Translations under genes and position numbers: made by a program | Source of the DNA: Bradyrhizobium niftali | Lineage (GTDB): Bacteria > Pseudomonadota > Alphaproteobacteria > Rhizobiales > Xanthobacteraceae | NCBI RefSeq assembly: GCF_004571025.1 | Contig: NZ_SPQT01000003.1 | Span: 1-64,000, forward strand | Reading direction: 5' to 3' | DNA length: 64,000 nt | Notes under the pieces: generated by a model | What the model was told of the DNA's origin: nothing | Database searches by the model: none | Seen by the model: the letters and a program-made list of their open reading frames with translations, nothing else | Part shown: positions 35,152 to 43,046 of the stretch, one piece after another | Position numbering within the stretch: position 1 is the first letter of the stretch | Layout: each line of letters starts with the position of its first letter

Positions 35152-36558
35152 TTACGCAGATGGACGTTTCTCGGCAAGCTTCGCTTCGGCGCTGAACAAG
35201 GTCCGCCCGAAAAGGTCGAGCGCCTCGTCGATTCCGGCTTCGTCGATGACCAGCGGCGGACAGAACCCGATCGTGTCGCCCATCGCGCGGATGATCAGGC
35301 CATTCTCGATCGCGAGGGCGTCGAACATCGCGCCGACCTTCAGCGCGGGATCGAAGGCCTGCCGCGTCGCGAGGTCGGCGACCAGTTCGACCCCGATCAT
35401 CAATCCCTCGCCCCGCACCTGGCCGACGATGCGCGAATCCCGCGCGATCTGTTCCAGCCCGGCGCGGAGCCGGCCGCCCATGCGGCGGACATGCGGGACC
35501 ACATCCATCTCGTGATAGATCTTCAATGTCTCGAGCGCGATGGCCGCGCCGACCGGGTGCCCGGAATTGGTGAAACCGTGGCCGAACAGCTCGCCGCCCT
35601 TGTTCATCTCGCTGAGCGCTTCCCGGATCGGACGTCCCAGCAACACGGCTGACATCGGGAAGTAGGACGAGGTGATGCCCTTGGCGAGCGCCACCATGTC
35701 CGGCTTCATGCCGACCGTCTCGCAGCCGAACCAGTTGCCGGTGCGGCCGAAGCCGCAGACCACCTCGTCGCCAAGCACCAGGATGTCGTGACGGCGCAGC
35801 ACGGCCTCGATCGCAGCGAAATATCCCTTCGGCGGCACGACGATGCCGCCGCCGGCGTTGATCGGCTCGGCGATGAAGGCTGCGATCGTGTCGGGCCCCT
35901 CGTCCACGATCAGCGCTTCGAGATCGGCGGCGAGGCGATCGACGAACGCCGGTTCGCTCTCGCCCGGCCTGGTGCCGCGATAGGCATCCGGGCAATGCGT
36001 GTGCAGGAAACCGTCGAGCGGGAGGCCGAATTCACGGTGCATGCGCGGCAGGCCGCACATCGAAGCCGCAACGATTGTCGAGCCATGGAAACCGCGATCG
36101 CGGGCGATGATCTTCCGCTTGCCGGGCTTGCCGTGAACCGCGTGATACACCCAGGCGAGCTTCACCATCGTCTCGGTGGCTTCCGAGCCGGAGGTGGCGA
36201 AATAAGCCTGCGCATCCGGGATCGGCGAGATTTCGACCAGCTTCTCGGCGAGCTCGATCGTGTTGTCAGGCGTCTTGTGATTGAAGCTGTGATAGAAGCC
36301 GAACTTGTCGTAGGCCGCCGCTGCTGCCGCCTTGAGCCGCGTCTCGGAAAAGCCGAGCGAGGTGCACCAGAGCCCGGCCATCGCTTCGAGATAACGCTTG
36401 CCGCTCGCGTCATAGACATGGACGCCCTCGCCGCGCGCCATGATCAGCGGTCCGATTTCTGCATGACGCTGTGGGTTGGTCTGCGAGTGCAGATGGAACG
36501 CGATGTCACGCGCCTCGGCTGAATTGGGCTTGCTGTCGAACACGCGCGCAGCCTCCAT
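35152..36558 (-). CDS. Class III (omega) aminotransferase
   Basis: 468-residue PLP enzyme of the class III family (omega-amino acid:pyruvate/polyamine type). Visible are FATSGSEATETMVKLAWVYH, the DEVVCGFGRTG block with the PLP-binding Asp, and the Schiff-base Lys in MVALAKGITSSYFP, about 31 residues later. The ATG at 36558 has GGCGGGA upstream and places the family start ARDIAFHLHSQTNP properly; a longer frame to 36654 would swallow the operator. First gene of the operon with the binding protein and amidohydrolase, and probably controlled by the divergent FadR-type regulator. An amine released from the amide could be its amino donor. Confidence 0.9.
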   Translation of the reverse strand: MEAARVFDSKPNSAEARDIAFHLHSQTNPQRHAEIGPLIMARGEGVHVYDASGKRYLEAMAGLWCTSLGFSETRLKAAAAAAYDKFGFYHSFNHKTPDNTIELAEKLVEISPIPDAQAYFATSGSEATETMVKLAWVYHAVHGKPGKRKIIARDRGFHGSTIVAASMCGLPRMHREFGLPLDGFLHTHCPDAYRGTRPGESEPAFVDRLAADLEALIVDEGPDTIAAFIAEPINAGGGIVVPPKGYFAAIEAVLRRHDILVLGDEVVCGFGRTGNWFGCETVGMKPDMVALAKGITSSYFPMSAVLLGRPIREALSEMNKGGELFGHGFTNSGHPVGAAIALETLKIYHEMDVVPHVRRMGGRLRAGLEQIARDSRIVGQVRGEGLMIGVELVADLATRQAFDPALKVGAMFDALAIENGLIIRAMGDTIGFCPPLVIDEAGIDEALDLFGRTLFSAEAKLAEKRPSA

Positions 36559-36600
36559 CGTCCCGCCGACGGAGCATTCCCAACCCCCGGTCGCGCGAAA

Positions 36601-36627
36601 CTGGTCAGTCCAAATTGGTCTGACCAG
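36601..36627. promoter_or_regulatory. FadR/GntR-type operator between aminotransferase and regulator genes
   Basis: Arms CTGGTCAG (36601-36608) and CTGACCAG (36620-36627) are exact complements, and the inner TGGTC-T-GACCA (36616-36626) by itself fits the GTNTNAC core of FCD-type GntR regulators. It lies 42 bases upstream of the aminotransferase start and 44 upstream of the regulator start. Confidence 0.7.
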
Positions 36628-36671
36628 CTTGGCTTTCGTGCGGCGGCTTGTCAAACTGAAATAAAGAGCTG

Positions 36672-37430
36672 ATGAGCACGAAGATGTTGCACGATCCCCC
36701 GTCCAAGCCTGAACGCAGCTTCGAGATCGTCGCCCGGCGCATTGCTGCGATGATCCAGGCGAATTACCGGATCGGCCAGCGCCTGCCGGCAGAGCGCGAT
36801 CTCGCGAAGACCTTTGGCGTGTCGCGGCCGACGGTGCGCGAGGCCATCCTGTCGCTGGCGATGGCCGGCATGCTGAAGGTGCGCAGCAACAGCGGCGTCT
36901 ACGTGATCAGTCGCCAGGAAGCGCCTGACGTGCATGTGCTCGAAGGTTTCGGGCCGTTCGAGAATCTGGAAGCGCGCCAGCTCATCGAGCCGCAGATCGC
37001 GGCGATCGCGGCGCAGCGCGGCACCGAAGCCACCTTCGCGCAGCTCGCCGAAGCGCTCGCCATGATGCGCTGGGAACATGCGCAGGGACGCGAGGCCGAC
37101 ACGTCGGACCACCGTTTCCACATCGTGTTGGCCGAAGCGACGGGGAACGGCACGCTGGTGTCGATCAGCGACTCCTTGTGGCGCGCGCAAACCGAGTCCG
37201 GCATCTGGCAGGAAATTCACAACCATATGCGCATGGAGGATTACCGCCCGATGTGGCGCAGGGATCACGAGGCCATCTTCGAAGCCGTTCAAGCGAGGAA
37301 CCCACGCAAGGCGAGCCTCGCCATGACGCGCCACCTCACCAACATCAGGGATGCGCTAATGGAGGCTTCGAATGCCAAATCGATGGCCACGACCAAGGCG
37401 CCCGCGAATGCTCCCAAGAAGGTCCGGTGA
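36672..37430 (+). CDS. FadR/GntR-family transcriptional regulator (FCD domain)
   Basis: 252 residues. N-terminal winged helix-turn-helix (RIGQRLPAERDLAKTFGVSRPTVREAILSL, about residues 34-63) with the FadR-subfamily PAERxLA..FGVSRxxVREAL pattern. The C-terminal FCD helical domain follows (about 95-225), with the metal-binding Asp and His pattern in DTSDHRFHIVLAEATGN and RDHEAIFEAVQARN. The tail is Lys/Ala-rich. It is divergent from the aminotransferase operon and the palindromic site between them fits this family, so it is almost certainly the local regulator, with an acid or amino acid as likely effector. Confidence 0.9.
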   Translation: MSTKMLHDPPSKPERSFEIVARRIAAMIQANYRIGQRLPAERDLAKTFGVSRPTVREAILSLAMAGMLKVRSNSGVYVISRQEAPDVHVLEGFGPFENLEARQLIEPQIAAIAAQRGTEATFAQLAEALAMMRWEHAQGREADTSDHRFHIVLAEATGNGTLVSISDSLWRAQTESGIWQEIHNHMRMEDYRPMWRRDHEAIFEAVQARNPRKASLAMTRHLTNIRDALMEASNAKSMATTKAPANAPKKVR

Positions 37431-37666
37431 AACTTTTCGCGGTTGAAGAAAGTTTCCGCAAACCCTGTGCTGCGCAACCGCAAGAGCAACATCATCGAGT
37501 CAAAATCCCGCCGCATTGCTGATCGACCTTGGCACAGTCGATATTCGCCGCGTGGGGACAAATCGCGGCGGATACTCGCAAGGGGTGTTCCGAGTAAAAA
37601 CAATTGGCCGTCGGGTGCGCTAGCCGCGCAGCGATGAGTCACGCCCAAGTCTAGGGAGATAAAGGC

Positions 37667-37768
37667 ATGAAGGAAGCCACCAAGGGGGCGGCCTCGGGAG
37701 CGCTCGCGCATATGCTGGCGGTGACGGCGATGCTCGTCATCGCCAGCATCTTGTTCTACGGGCGCTAG
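37667..37768 (+). CDS. 33-residue single-pass membrane peptide
   Basis: Small gene with ATG at 37667, preceded by AGGGAGATAAAGGC. The product is a short amphipathic, weakly charged start (MKEATKGAASGALAHML) followed by a hydrophobic helix (AVTAMLVIASILFYG) and a terminal Arg: a typical small bitopic inner-membrane peptide. Evidence is the ribosome-binding site, the coherent transmembrane segment and the otherwise empty location between fadR and the DUF35 gene. Function unknown. Confidence 0.55.
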   Translation: MKEATKGAASGALAHMLAVTAMLVIASILFYGR

Positions 37769-37794
37769 TAAGAGTTGTAAGCGTTGTAAGAGTT
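37768..37794. repeat. Three 9-bp tandem repeats
   Basis: GTAAGAGTT, GTAAGCGTT, GTAAGAGTT run head to tail, starting on the last base of the small peptide's stop codon. No function is evident; replication slippage is the likely origin. Confidence 0.7.
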
Positions 37795-37796
37795 TT

Positions 37797-37879
37797 CGTC
37801 GTTCCGGGGTGGCCCTCGCACAGGCCAGGCTCAGAATACCCGTTCCAGGCTCGGTCTTTCGGACCGCCCCCGAATGACG
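37797..37879. repeat. Degenerate dispersed repeat, GTCGTTCCGGGG type
   Basis: Left end CGTCGTTCCGGGGTGG and right end CCGCCCCCGAATGACG are roughly complementary and match the better conserved copy at 39394..39476. It lies beyond the stop of the DUF35 gene. Confidence 0.55.
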
Positions 37880-37887
37880 AAATCCCG

Positions 37888-38247
37888 CTACCTGCTCCTG
37901 GTGAAGAACGGCACGAGCTTCCCGGCGAACGGCTTGAAGCCCGCATCGACCTCGTCGCCGATGGCGAGGTCGTTCTCGCCATGGGCCATCATGCGAAAAC
38001 CCTCGGCGCAATCGACCAGCAGGATGTTGTAGGGCACGTGCGCGCGCGTCTCGGGCGTCGCGGCGCGGCAGACCAGCGAGGTCGCATAGACCCTGCCCTT
38101 GCCGCTGGCGCGATGCTCGGACGGGCCGGACGCACCGCAGGCCGCGCAGAAGGCGCGATGGAAATACTGCACGTGACCGCATGACGTGCAGGTCTGGTAG
38201 GTGATGGCCCCTTCGCCCTTGGTCCAGTCGGCTAGACGCTCACTCAT
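37888..38247 (-). CDS. DUF35 / Zn-ribbon OB-fold protein, partner of a thiolase-like protein
   Basis: 119 residues. N-terminal rubredoxin-like zinc ribbon with the two Cys pairs CTSCGHVQYFHRAFCAACG (about residues 19-37), then an OB-fold domain (GKGRVYATSLVCRAATPETRAHVPYNILLVD, HGENDLAIGDEVDAGFKPFAGK). DUF35 proteins bind acyl-CoA and form tight complexes with thiolase-fold enzymes such as archaeal HMG-CoA synthase or steroid side-chain aldolases. The ATG overlaps the stop of the thiolase-like gene (ATGA), so the two proteins are probably made in equal amounts as a complex. Confidence 0.88.
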   Translation of the reverse strand: MSERLADWTKGEGAITYQTCTSCGHVQYFHRAFCAACGASGPSEHRASGKGRVYATSLVCRAATPETRAHVPYNILLVDCAEGFRMMAHGENDLAIGDEVDAGFKPFAGKLVPFFTRSR

Positions 38248-39380
38248 CGCACCCGCTCCAGGAACATGCTGACATGGGACGACAGCACGCCGCCGTCGCC
38301 GTGCAAGAGCGCGATCGAGGCATCGCGTACCTGGCGGTTCGCCGCCCGCTCCGTCATCTGCAAATGCGCCTCGACCAGATGCGCCATCGCGCCGCCGACG
38401 CCGCAATGGCCGTAGCTGAGCAGACCGCCATGGGTGTTGAGCGGCATCGCGCCGGCGCGGCCGAAATGGCCTGATCGCACGCGGGCCGCCGCCTCACCGC
38501 GGCCGGCGAGGCCGAGGTCCTCCAGCAGCATCGCGAGGGTGATGGTAAAACTGTCGTAGATCGCGGCGTAGCGCACGTCGGAGATCGCAAGGCCGGTGGC
38601 CTCCCTGGCGCGCGCGATCGAGATCTCGGCGCCGAGCTCGCTCAAGCCGGGCGCGGCCGTGACATGCTGATGGGTGTGGGCCTGGGCGCAGCCGCGGATG
38701 CGCACACCGGCCTCGCCCGTCCGCTCGCGGCTGATGACGAAGGCCGCGCCGCCGTCCGACACCGGGCAGCAATCGAGCAGTTTGAGCGGCATCGCGACCG
38801 GCTTCGAGGCCATGACGTCGGCAACCGTGATGGGATCGCGGAATTGCGCGCCCGGATGGGTGCAGGCGTGGGCGCGCATCAGCACCGCGAACTCGGCAAG
38901 GTCCTCTTCGGTCACGCCATATTCGTGCATGTACCTGCTGGCAACGAGGCCGTAATAGGCGGGAATGGTCGGGCCCAGCGGCACCTCGTAATCGGGATGG
39001 CCGACCTGCGCCAGCGCCTGGATCGAGGCATCGCGGCTCTGTCCGGTGAGGCGGTTCTCGCCGGCGACGACGAGCACGTTGCGCGCGACGCCGGCTTCGA
39101 CGAGGTGATGGGCGAGCATCGTCATCGCCAGCCCCGTGGCGCCGCCGACCTGCACGGCATGGGCGTAGCTCGGGCGGATGCCGAAATGCTCGGCGAAAAC
39201 GGTCGCCAGCATGATGTGCGGCGACACGGTGGAATAGCCGCAGAGGACGCCGTCGATGTCCGAACGCTTCAGCCCGGCGTCGTCGAGCGCGGCTTGCGCC
39301 GCTTTGCTCATCAGGTCGAGCGAGGATGAGCCTTCGTGCTTGCCGTACGGCGTGAGGCCGACGCCGGTGATGAAGCTCAT
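38244..39380 (-). CDS. Thiolase-fold protein lacking catalytic Cys (Ltp2/SCP-x-like)
   Basis: 378 residues with the overall thiolase layout, but the nucleophile position in the AHAVQVGGATG block has Gly in place of Cys, and the C-terminal Cys is replaced in ALLHGDGGVLSSH. The His of THGGLLSYGHCGVGG is kept. This pattern is typical of Ltp2-type retro-aldolases and other non-thiolytic members of the sterol-carrier-protein-x group, which work with a DUF35 partner. GAGGAGAG precedes the ATG. The DUF35 gene is coupled downstream and a CoA-transferase gene precedes it on the same strand. I infer carbon-carbon cleavage or formation on a CoA ester; the substrate is unknown. Confidence 0.85.
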   Translation of the reverse strand: MSFITGVGLTPYGKHEGSSSLDLMSKAAQAALDDAGLKRSDIDGVLCGYSTVSPHIMLATVFAEHFGIRPSYAHAVQVGGATGLAMTMLAHHLVEAGVARNVLVVAGENRLTGQSRDASIQALAQVGHPDYEVPLGPTIPAYYGLVASRYMHEYGVTEEDLAEFAVLMRAHACTHPGAQFRDPITVADVMASKPVAMPLKLLDCCPVSDGGAAFVISRERTGEAGVRIRGCAQAHTHQHVTAAPGLSELGAEISIARAREATGLAISDVRYAAIYDSFTITLAMLLEDLGLAGRGEAAARVRSGHFGRAGAMPLNTHGGLLSYGHCGVGGAMAHLVEAHLQMTERAANRQVRDASIALLHGDGGVLSSHVSMFLERVR

Positions 39381-39393
39381 GTTCTCTCCTCCT

Positions 39394-39476
39394 CGTCATT
39401 CCGGGGCGGTCCGAAGGACCGAACCCGGAATCTCGAGATTCCGGGTTCGATGCTTACGCATCGCCCCGGAATGACG
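39394..39476. repeat. Dispersed repeat with nested perfect palindrome
   Basis: Outer arms CGTCATTCCGGGGCG (39394-39408) and CGCCCCGGAATGACG (39462-39476) are exact complements. Inside is a perfect 28-bp palindrome (39421-39448) with arms GAACCCGGAATCTC and its complement, plus a GGTCC/GGACC hairpin. Same family as 37797..37879. Confidence 0.8.
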
Positions 39477-39505
39477 GATGGGAGAATCATCGTCATCCCT
39501 TCCCC

Positions 39506-40705
39506 CTATTCCGGCGCTGCACGCGTCACGCCATCGCGCACCAAGGCGGCGATCTCGTCCGCGGAATAGCCGATCTCCTTCAGGATCTCCGCGCCGTGCT
39601 CGTTGAGACGTGGTGCAAGCCTGATAGGCTCGGCCTCGGTCTCCGACCAGCTCGCCGTCACCTTCATGCTGCGGATCGGTCCTTCAGTCGGATGGTTCAC
39701 GACCGGGAAGAAATTGGTCGCCTCCAGATGCTCGTCGTGCAGCATCGAGGCGAGGTCGTGCATCGGCATGACCGGCACATCGGCTTTCGTCAGCAGGTCG
39801 ATCCATTCGGCTGTCGTGCGCGTCTCGAAGATGCGGGCGAGCTCGGCATAGACGACGTCGATATTGCCGGCGCGGCCGGCGAAGGTCGCGAATTTGGGGT
39901 CGGCGCGCAGATCGTCGCGGCCCGTGGCCTTGAAGAAGTTCTCCCACTGCTTGTCGTTGTAGACGATGACGCTGAGATAGCCGTCCGAGGTCTTGTAGGG
40001 CCTGCGGTCGCGCGAGAGGTGGCGGGCATAGCCGCCCTTGTCGAGCGGCGGCTCAAAGGTGAGCCCGCCCATGTGGTCGCCCATGACGAAGCCGGCCATG
40101 GTCTCGAACATCGGGATGTCGACGCGCTGGCCGCGCCCGGTGCGGTCGCGGTGCACGAGGCTGGCGCAGATCGCGCCGACGGCGGTGAGGCCGACGATGC
40201 GGTCGACCAGCGCGTTCGGTACATAGCGCGGGGTGCCGTCACCGGTCTGCGCCATCAAGGCGGGGAGCGCGGTGGCGCCCTGGATCAGATCGTCATAAGC
40301 GGGCTTGGCGGCATAGGGCCCGTCCTGGCCGAAGCCGAACACACCGGCATAGACGAGGCGCGGGTTGATCGCGGAGACGACGTCATAGCCGAGCTGAAGC
40401 CGCGCCATCGCCTGCGGACGGACGTTGTAGACGAGAACGTCGGCATCCCTCAGCAGCCGCAGCACGGCATCACGCCCCGAAGGCTTCTTCAGATCGAGGC
40501 AGATCGAACGCTTGCTGCGGTTGGTGTTGAGAAACACCGGGCCCATGCCGGCGTGGCGCATCGGGCCGATCAGGCGGGTGACGTCGCCGTCCAGCGACTC
40601 CACCTTGATCACGTCGGCACCGTAGTCGCCGAGCATCTGGGTCGCGTAGGGCCCCATCAGCACGGTGGTCATGTCGACGACCTTGATGCCCTTCAGCGGC
40701 CCCAT
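39506..40705 (-). CDS. Class III CoA-transferase (CaiB/BaiF family)
   Basis: 399 residues from ATG 40705 with GGGAG upstream; the longer frame to 40822 is rejected because its first 39 residues are not family-like. Start MGPLKGIKVVDMTTVLMGPYATQMLGDYGADVIKVE is the canonical opening; the catalytic Asp is in KPAYDDLIQGATAL (about D168); PMFETMAGF and KTSDGYLSVIVYNDKQW are further signatures. It moves CoA between a donor acyl-CoA and a carboxylic acid. Placed before the thiolase-like/DUF35 pair on the same strand (125 bases including a repeat), it may activate the acid those enzymes cleave. Confidence 0.92.
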   Translation of the reverse strand: MGPLKGIKVVDMTTVLMGPYATQMLGDYGADVIKVESLDGDVTRLIGPMRHAGMGPVFLNTNRSKRSICLDLKKPSGRDAVLRLLRDADVLVYNVRPQAMARLQLGYDVVSAINPRLVYAGVFGFGQDGPYAAKPAYDDLIQGATALPALMAQTGDGTPRYVPNALVDRIVGLTAVGAICASLVHRDRTGRGQRVDIPMFETMAGFVMGDHMGGLTFEPPLDKGGYARHLSRDRRPYKTSDGYLSVIVYNDKQWENFFKATGRDDLRADPKFATFAGRAGNIDVVYAELARIFETRTTAEWIDLLTKADVPVMPMHDLASMLHDEHLEATNFFPVVNHPTEGPIRSMKVTASWSETEAEPIRLAPRLNEHGAEILKEIGYSADEIAALVRDGVTRAAPE

Positions 40706-40831
40706 TGGTTCGCTCCCGATTGCGCGGGCGCAAAGCGCGGCCCGCGATTTCGGTCCAGCTAACGGCAGCGGTGTCGCGCGCGCAAGGGCGGCCGGCGTAT
40801 GGCCGCATGCGCCGCACGGCAATATCGGCCG

Positions 40832-41038
40832 CTATTTCTTCTCGCGGGATTCGCGGATCTTCAGGAGCCGGTCGAGTTCTTCGTTCTGCTGGCTGATCCG
40901 GTCGGCGATGCGCGACTCGTTCTGCTCGCCGGATGCGGCCGCGGCCTGCTCGATGAGCTGCCGGATATTGTCCTCGAGGATCGCGATGCGATCGTTGAGT
41001 GCGTCCATCGACAGCGAGTCTTCGTAACCATTGCTCAT
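40832..41038 (-). CDS. Small coiled-coil protein (SlyX/DUF465-like in size)
   Basis: 68 residues, ATG 41038 with AGGGA eight bases upstream. Almost entirely one predicted coiled coil: MDALNDRIAILEDNIRQLIEQ, then ISQQNEELDRLLKIRESREKK, with a Gln/Ala-rich break. No Cys, no membrane segment, highly charged C terminus. A dimeric cytosolic helix is likely. I do not assign a family with certainty. It lies between the CoA-transferase and thiolase genes on the same strand. Confidence 0.65.
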   Translation of the reverse strand: MSNGYEDSLSMDALNDRIAILEDNIRQLIEQAAAASGEQNESRIADRISQQNEELDRLLKIRESREKK

Positions 41039-41109
41039 GATATATTCCCTGCAAATCAATCAAGAGCTTTAAGGAGACCAGATCAGCCCACCATGATCTA
41101 GCGCAACAA

Positions 41110-41151
41110 CGAAGGTGGGCACGGCGCGTCGCGCCTTCGCCCACCCTACAG
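41110..41151. repeat. Short copy of the GTAGGGTGGG repeat, possible terminator
   Basis: GGTGGGC (41114-41120) pairs with GCCCACC (41139-41145), with an inner GGCGC-GTC-GCGCC hairpin. The right end CCCACCCTAC relates it to the repeat at 5694..5810. It lies at the 3' end of the thiolase gene and could stop its transcript. Confidence 0.6.
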
Positions 41152-41153
41152 CC

Positions 41154-42323
41154 TTACTTCAGCGGCTCCAGCACGGAGACGTAGTTGGCGACCGCGGCGC
41201 CGCCCATGTTGAAGATGCCGCCGAGTTTTGCATTTTTGAGCTGCATGCCCTCGGGCGCTTGCCCGGCGAGCTGCATCGCGGTCATCACGTGCATGGAAAC
41301 GCCGGTGGCGCCGATCGGATGGCCCTTGGCCTTCAACCCGCCGGACGGATTGACCGGCAGCTTGCCGTCCTTGAGGGTCCAGCCTTCCTTGATGGCGCGG
41401 GCGCCCTGCCCCTTCGGCGTCAGGCCCATCGCTTCGTATTCGATCAGCTCGGCTACGGTGAAGCAGTCATGGGTCTCGACGAAGGAGAGATCGGTGAGCG
41501 CAACGCCCGCCTGCTCCAGCGCCCGCTGCCAGGCGACCGTGCAGCCTTCGAACTGGAGGATGTCGCGCTTGGACATCGGCAGGAAGTCCTGGGCATGCGC
41601 GGTGGCGCGGAAGCCGATCGACTTGCTCATGGTCTTGGCGGTTTCGGCGTCGGCCAGCACCAGCGCCGCGGCGCCGTCGGAGACCAGCGAGCAGTCGGTG
41701 CGCTTCAGGGGTCCGGCGACGTAAGGGTTCTTCTCGCTCTCGGCGCGGCAGAACTCGAAGCCAAAATCCTTGCGCATCTGGGCGAAGGGATTGGCGACGC
41801 CGTTCTTGTGGTTCTTGGCCGCGATCAGCGCCAGCGCATCGGACTGGTCGCCGTATTTCTGGAAATAGGAGCTGGCGATCTTGCCGAACACGCCGGCGAA
41901 GCCGCCGACGGTGTCGCCGTCCTCCGGCAGATAGGAGGCCTTGAGCAGGTTCTTGCCGATCTCCGGTCCCGGCGTGCGCGTCATCTGCTCGACGCCGACG
42001 ACCAGCACGATCTTGGCAGCGCCTGCGGCAATCGCGCGCAGGCCTTGGTGCACGGCGGCAGAGCCCGTGGCGCAGGCGTTCTCGACGCGGGTGGCCGGCT
42101 TGAAGCGCAGCTTCGGGTCGGCCTGGAGCACCAGCGAGGCGGTGAAATCCTGGGGCGAGAAGCCGGCGTTGAAATGGCCGAGCACGATCTCGTCGACGTC
42201 GGAGGCCGAAATGCCGGCATCCGCCAGAGCCTCATTGGCCACGCGGGTGACGAGGCTTTCCACAGTTTCGGTGTCGAACTTGCCGAACGGCGTGTGCGCC
42301 CATCCGACGATGCTGGCGGTCAT
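41154..42323 (-). CDS. Thiolase family protein (acetyl-CoA acetyltransferase type)
   Basis: 389 residues. Unlike the neighbour at 38244, this thiolase keeps the nucleophile (ENACATGSAAVHQG, about C86) and the GGLKAKGHPIGATG block with the catalytic His. The C-terminal Cys region reads GGIFNMGGAAVANYV, so the second Cys is absent; this is common in the SCP-2/acetyl-CoA acetyltransferase subgroup. GGGAG precedes the ATG. It may complete the acyl-CoA pathway of the CoA-transferase and thiolase/DUF35 genes. Upstream by 59 bases is the KDPG aldolase gene, so read-through from the sugar operon is possible. Confidence 0.88.
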   Translation of the reverse strand: MTASIVGWAHTPFGKFDTETVESLVTRVANEALADAGISASDVDEIVLGHFNAGFSPQDFTASLVLQADPKLRFKPATRVENACATGSAAVHQGLRAIAAGAAKIVLVVGVEQMTRTPGPEIGKNLLKASYLPEDGDTVGGFAGVFGKIASSYFQKYGDQSDALALIAAKNHKNGVANPFAQMRKDFGFEFCRAESEKNPYVAGPLKRTDCSLVSDGAAALVLADAETAKTMSKSIGFRATAHAQDFLPMSKRDILQFEGCTVAWQRALEQAGVALTDLSFVETHDCFTVAELIEYEAMGLTPKGQGARAIKEGWTLKDGKLPVNPSGGLKAKGHPIGATGVSMHVMTAMQLAGQAPEGMQLKNAKLGGIFNMGGAAVANYVSVLEPLK

Positions 42324-42382
42324 GGTCTTTTCTCCCTGGCGTCTCTTACTGAGCTAAGTCTTAGCGCAGCGATGGCAAGACT

Positions 42383-43033
42383 TCACGCGCCTTTCAGGGC
42401 CTTGAGGGTGCGCTGGCAGATGGCAGTTATGCCGGCCCAGTTCCCCGCCCTGATCTCGGCCGTCGGGCACAGCCAGGAGCCGCCGACCGCGACCACGTTG
42501 GGCTCGGCGAGCCAGGTCGCCGCATTGGCCTCCCCCACCCCGCCGGTCGGGCAGAACCGCACGTTCGGGAACGGCCCGCCGAGCGAGCGCAGGCCCTTGA
42601 TGCCGCCGGCCTGCTCGGCCGGGAAGAATTTTGCGACGTCGAAGCCGTAGGACAGCGCCAGCATCAGCTCGGACGCTGTGGCAATGCCCGGCGCGAACGG
42701 CAACGAGCTATCGGTGGCGGCCTTCAACAGGTCCGGGGTCAGGCCCGGGCTGATGCCGAACGCGACGCCGAGCTTCTCGACACGGGTGAAGTCCGCCGGA
42801 TTGAGAATTGTGCCGATGCCGACGACCGCCTCGGGCACCTCGGCCATGATCGCCCTCGCTGCTTCGATCGCAATGGAGGTGCGCAGGGTCACCTCCAAAG
42901 TGCGGATGCCGCCGGCGACCAGCGCTTGCGCCAACGGCACTGCATCCTGGATACGCTCGATGGTGAGAACGGGAATGACGGTCGCGGCCTTGAACAGCGC
43001 GACGAGGTGGTTCTGTTGGGCAGTCGTGGTCAT
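42383..43033 (-). CDS. eda: 2-dehydro-3-deoxy-phosphogluconate (KDPG) aldolase
   Basis: 216-residue class I aldolase cleaving KDPG (or KDPGal) to pyruvate and glyceraldehyde 3-phosphate. The Schiff-base Lys is in FDVAKFFPAEQAGG (about K138), and the Glu of RTLEVTLRTS and GIGTILNPADF belong to the active site; CPTGGVGEANAATWLAEPNVVAVGGSW closes the barrel. Start at ATG 43033; an upstream frame to 43105 overlaps kdgK. It follows kdgK by 13 bases, so the two steps are encoded together. Confidence 0.93.
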   Translation of the reverse strand: MTTTAQQNHLVALFKAATVIPVLTIERIQDAVPLAQALVAGGIRTLEVTLRTSIAIEAARAIMAEVPEAVVGIGTILNPADFTRVEKLGVAFGISPGLTPDLLKAATDSSLPFAPGIATASELMLALSYGFDVAKFFPAEQAGGIKGLRSLGGPFPNVRFCPTGGVGEANAATWLAEPNVVAVGGSWLCPTAEIRAGNWAGITAICQRTLKALKGA

Positions 43034-43046
43034 CTCTTGGATCTTT

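Noticed and set aside
37768..37794. Three 9-bp tandem repeats considered as a CRISPR or regulatory array
   Set aside because: Units are contiguous with no spacers and too short; simple slippage is the better explanation.
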